Source: Peribolospora baueri
Taxonomy: Eukaryota; Basidiomycota; Peribolosporomycetes; Peribolosporales; Peribolosporaceae
Length of the DNA stretch: 64,000 nucleotides
Assembly (NCBI GenBank): GCA_029717555.1
Contig: JAMDHS010000006.1
Location: 62,001 to 126,000, forward strand
Reading direction: 5' to 3'
Part shown: positions 60,822 through 64,000 of the stretch, piece after piece
Layout of the letters: every line of letters begins with the position of its first letter
How positions within the stretch are numbered: position 1 is the stretch's first letter
Made by a program: the position numbers and the translations under genes
Notes under the pieces: model-generated
The model's database searches: none
Seen by the model: only the letters and a program-made list of their open reading frames with translations
Told to the model about the DNA's origin: nothing

Positions 60822-62858
60822 CTATCCGCTGACCTTCCAAAGCCTCTGCCTCCGCTCCCTCCTCGTAACGTGGACATTACTGCTTACTCCTGGAACAGCC
60901 CCTCCGGCGCCTCCGAAAGCGAGCACGACAGTTTCTTCCGCAATCGGACCACCTGCCGTCCGCCGTCTCTTGCGCTCCGAGATGCACGCCTTCGCAAACT
61001 TGAACCGCTCCTGGTCCGTCGGGACGGGAAGGGAGGGGTGCTCTACCGCCGCTTTGAACATGCTAAACGGGAGCATGGAGTAGATGCGTTGCAGAGCAGG
61101 CGTGCCCATCGGTCGATCATTCGTCGTCGCCGTAGCCGTCTCCGAGCCTCCCCCAGTGACGTCCGGGAGCGCTCCATTGACCAGCGAGCCGGTTGCGCTG
61201 GGAGCCACACCGAAAGCGCCCAACTCAGAAGGGAGAGATTCGACGAGGTAGCGCATAATCTCTGCGCGCAGCTTCTTCGACCACTGGCCATATGGACCGG
61301 AGACGTCGTTGGATCCTTGACCTCCGTTTCCGCCGCCTTCTCCGCCACCTGCATCGCTGCCGCTGGTGCTCGATGCGGGAGTAGGAGGTAGGAAAGGCGG
61401 TGAAGCCGGCGGGCGTGCTTCGACGAAGGAGACCCAATCGATGATCGTGCCGCGGTTGATGCCCTGTTTGCATAGTTCTGTGGCGGCCTGACAGAGGTCG
61501 CTGAGGGAAGAAAGAAAAGACGAAGGAGAGAAGACAGGCTCGTCAGTGAATTGCACGCGCCTCCTCAACTCTCATCACTGTGCGTCACGAAAAGAAAGCC
61601 ACTCACTCGAGCTGCAAAAAACTTGCCGCTGCCAACACCGCCTTGGCGTTCTGCGCCGTCAATCCCTGAAGGGAGAAGGGTCCGTACAAATGACCGATGG
61701 AGAGATGAAGGGCCTGCATGTCCGTCCAAAACAAAAAAAGGAAGGTGGGAGGGAACCATTCGAAGGGGACAAGGCAACCTGAAGCCCGAAGAGCACGGGC
61801 TGACCAGAAGGGAGATGAGACCGCTCACCTCCTCAGTGATGTTAGGATCCGCGATGGGAAGTATAATGTCCCTCGTCGGGCTCATGGAGAGGATTTGAGC
61901 GAGCAAAGGCGAGCAGGCGAGGATGAGCGAGTGAAGCTTCAGGCTGTGCTGCCTGATCGAGGGACTGGCCTCCACGGCTCCACCCGCCGAACCGTTCCCT
62001 CCCACCCCAGCCCCTTGTTCCTGCCCCAAACCCTGGCCTTGGGCAGCCTCGGCTCCCGCAGGCTCCCTATGCCTAGGCGGCGGATGAGGAGTGACATAGA
62101 GGATGCAATCGGAGAACATGGCGCGAATGAAACCGTTCTCGTATAGATGTGCGGACAGAGCCTCGGCCTGCCTTTGATGAACCTGGGCGGGCGTCGTGCC
62201 GAGCAGATTAGCTACTGCCGTCGCCCCCGGCGAAGGGGCAGAGACCGAGGCCGAAGCCGTGAACAGAGGCAGCCTGGCGGGCAAAGGAGCTGATATGGGC
62301 GCCATTGGGACGGGGACGGGGACGGGCGCGACGACCGCTGGCGTACTCGGGGTTCCTGGTCCGTGAGATGATGCAAAGGGAAAGGGAGGTCCGGGCAGAG
62401 GGGGTGTGGGAGAAGAGGTGGAAGGGAGGTACGGAGGGGCCGCTGGTCCCGCCACGAGGCCAGGAGCTGGACCAGGTGGAGGTGGCGGCGTGGAATGTTG
62501 CGGCTGGGGTTGCTGTTGCTGTTGCTGCTGATGCTGATGCTGATGTTGTTGGGTATGAAGAGATATGAAGGGCGGCGGTTGAGCAGGATAAGGCGACATG
62601 GCGATTGGACGATGGTAGGGGGAAGGGGACAAGAGAGAGGAGGAAGACGTGGAAGGCCCGGCAGAGGTAGTGTCGGACCCTGGTCCAGATTGAAAGCTGA
62701 GAATATGGTGCAATGAGATGAAAGGAATATGAGAGGAAAGAGAAAGGTGGGAGCAAGACACTTGAGCGATGGTGAGCAAGACACGCGAGCTGGGCAATCG
62801 GGCGTGCGTCCAGTCCCTGTTCGCCGCTTTGCACCTCGCCTACTGAGGGTGGCGGCAT
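60822..62858 (-). CDS. BTB/POZ-domain protein with Gln/Pro-rich N-terminus
   Basis: The BTB domain reads HLYENGFIRAMFSDCILYVT, LKLHSLILACSPLLAQILSM, DIILPIADPNITEEALHLSI and GHLYGPFSLQGLTAQNAKAV, with a Gly/Gln-rich insertion inside the fold. Such domains dimerise or recruit cullin-3; the partner here is unknown. The N-terminal region is low in complexity, with His-Gln and Gln runs (QQHQHQHQQQQQQQ) and Pro stretches. The C-terminal half has DLCQAATELCKQGINRGTII, MLPFSMFKAAVEHPSLPVPT and ERFKFAKACISERKRRR. Exons: 62858-62785 (tentative, phase 2, weak donor GTGTCT), 62696-61829, 61713-61607, 61500-60822. If exon 1 is wrong, MSPYPAQ is the first downstream ATG. Confidence 0.78.
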
Positions 62859-63722
62859 GAGCGCGCGCGTTCGACCTTCCTTCAGCTCACCCTTGGAAAT
62901 GATAATGCATGTCGTTCATGACGTTCCAACAAGATGCGATGGTGAAAGGTGCGGAAGAGAGAAGAGAGAAGTCCTACAGCAGGAAGAAGCCAAAGAGGCG
63001 AGAAGGGGAGGAACAGAGACGTGCGAGCGAGAGGGGCACGTGACCAACAAAGTGGACGCCGATCGCCTCTCCTTTTAGTATCGTCTCTTCTCCTGTAAAC
63101 CGTGTAAAAAAATCAAGATTCCTTCCCTATCCCTTGTGAGCTTGAGATATGTGCAATGAGACGTGAAGGGCTCGATGACATGAGGGGAGCGACGAAATAC
63201 ATGTGACGGTGACGAGGGAGATATTGCGCGAATGGAAGGGGGGTGGACGTCGAAGAAAACGGTGGGGGGAGGGGTGGGAGGTAGGGGAGAATCCTGGCCA
63301 CCTCGACATGCTAATGTGAGGTATGTCACAGATCCCGAGCTGAAGATGGAAAGGGATAGGCTTGCGGATGGTCCGTGTCGTGACGTGACAGCGGCGGAGA
63401 GGAAGTAAGTCCGTAGAGTCCGTAATGAAAGCCTCTCCGAAAGAAAAGTGAGGAAACGCAAAAGGAAAACCAAAACACAGCTACCGTCTATGCAAACAAT
63501 CGACCGAATCGAAGATCAAAATAGCGCGCGTGATGAGTCGAAAAATAAAAGACATAGAGTGAACCAGGAGAGGTTGAAAAGAAAGAGTAAACTTGCATGC
63601 CTGCCGGTTGGTCCTAACCGTGCGAGGGCAGAGCGATCTGCGGCTCGAAGGAGGTCTAGGTGAAGCGCGATCAGAACGATCCGAAGACGCATCAGCGAAA
63701 GTCTGCCTGCCCAGGACAGCCC
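62859..63722. other. Intergenic, BTB upstream region
   Basis: About 860 bases between the BTB start and the stop of the next minus-strand gene. AG-rich in part; no gene recognised. Confidence 0.5.
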
Positions 63723-64000
63723 TCACTGCGCGGCGTCCAAGACGGCTGTCCTCCTCTCCTGCGCGGTCGCGTCGTCGAGGGCAAGAGCAGGCACGACCCT
63801 GGCGAGGACGGACCAGCCGCTGACGAGCATGACCACCGCAGTCGCTATGAGAGCGATGAGAGCTGGGTGCATAGCTCGGAGGGCCGCGCCGGCGTTGCAA
63901 GCGCCGCAGGTCCAACCGCCTGCCAGGTGAGGAGAGAGACGGGTGGGATAAGCGAAAGAGAGCGTTGATGGTTAGCACTCATCTTCTTCTCGGATGACGG
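63723..64000 (-). CDS. C-terminal end of a membrane protein (partial)
   Basis: The exon 63919-63723 follows a good acceptor (CACCTGGCAG) and encodes GGWTCGACNAGAALRAMHPA, then a clear membrane span ALIALIATAVVMLVSGW and VLARVVPALALDD, and ends TAVLDAAQ. The CGAC pair before a last span recalls tetraspanin-like fungal proteins, but that is a guess. Earlier exons lie beyond the right edge; 63984-64000 may be part of one (SSEKKM). Confidence 0.45.

Overview
This window is nuclear DNA from a basidiomycete fungus. It is GC-rich, and nearly every gene is broken by short GT-AG introns of about 50-200 bases, often 4-8 per gene. Several products have their usual fungal architecture (Dre2, Pex11, Gup1, LysM effector, Cmr1, Kgd4). 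The dense introns and ustilaginomycete/pucciniomycete-like gene set suggest a yeast-like or plant-associated basidiomycete; I cannot name the genus. No prokaryotic features, CRISPR arrays or recognisable retroelements were seen. Exon borders come from splice-site consensus, reading phase and fit to known protein families, so first exons are the least certain parts.

Layout. 0.5-4.2 kb: ER/Golgi Ca2+-ATPase. 4.6-6.0 kb: a small minus-strand membrane-protein gene and KGD4. 6.2-8.8 kb: a Rad2/XPG-family nuclease. 8.9-11.7 kb: tRNA-Gly(GCC) and DPB2 (DNA polymerase epsilon subunit B). 12.1-17.7 kb: DRE2 converging on the DEAD-box helicase DRS1. 18.4-24.6 kb: an E2 ubiquitin-conjugating enzyme, an isochorismatase-family hydrolase and PEX11. 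24.6-30.7 kb is accessory-like: repeats, an APH-type kinase gene with an apparent frameshift, a secreted two-LysM protein and about 3 kb of microsatellite-rich non-coding DNA. 30.8-36.1 kb: RPS18, an ankyrin protein, a SelW-like Rdx protein and a polytopic membrane protein. 37.6-42.8 kb: TRP2 divergent from SF3A1. 43.4-46.2 kb: YKT6 converging on BET3. 46.8-51.0 kb: GUP1 divergent from TIM17. 51.9-52.6 kb: a minus-strand gene I do not recognise. 53.4-56.1 kb: CMR1. 57-59.8 kb: a membrane-anchored leucine-rich-repeat protein. 60.8-62.9 kb: a BTB/POZ protein. The right edge holds the end of another membrane protein.

Most genes are housekeeping: calcium homeostasis, mitochondrial import and metabolism, ribosome biogenesis, splicing, replication and vesicle traffic. 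They form no single pathway. YKT6 and BET3, adjacent and convergent, both act in ER-Golgi fusion. The points most worth a second look are the YKT6 start codon split by an intron, the A-B-A-[kinase]-B repeat arrangement around the APH gene, the LRR gene whose introns all cut at the same repeat position in the same phase, very small exons, and the unrecognised multi-exon gene at 52 kb.
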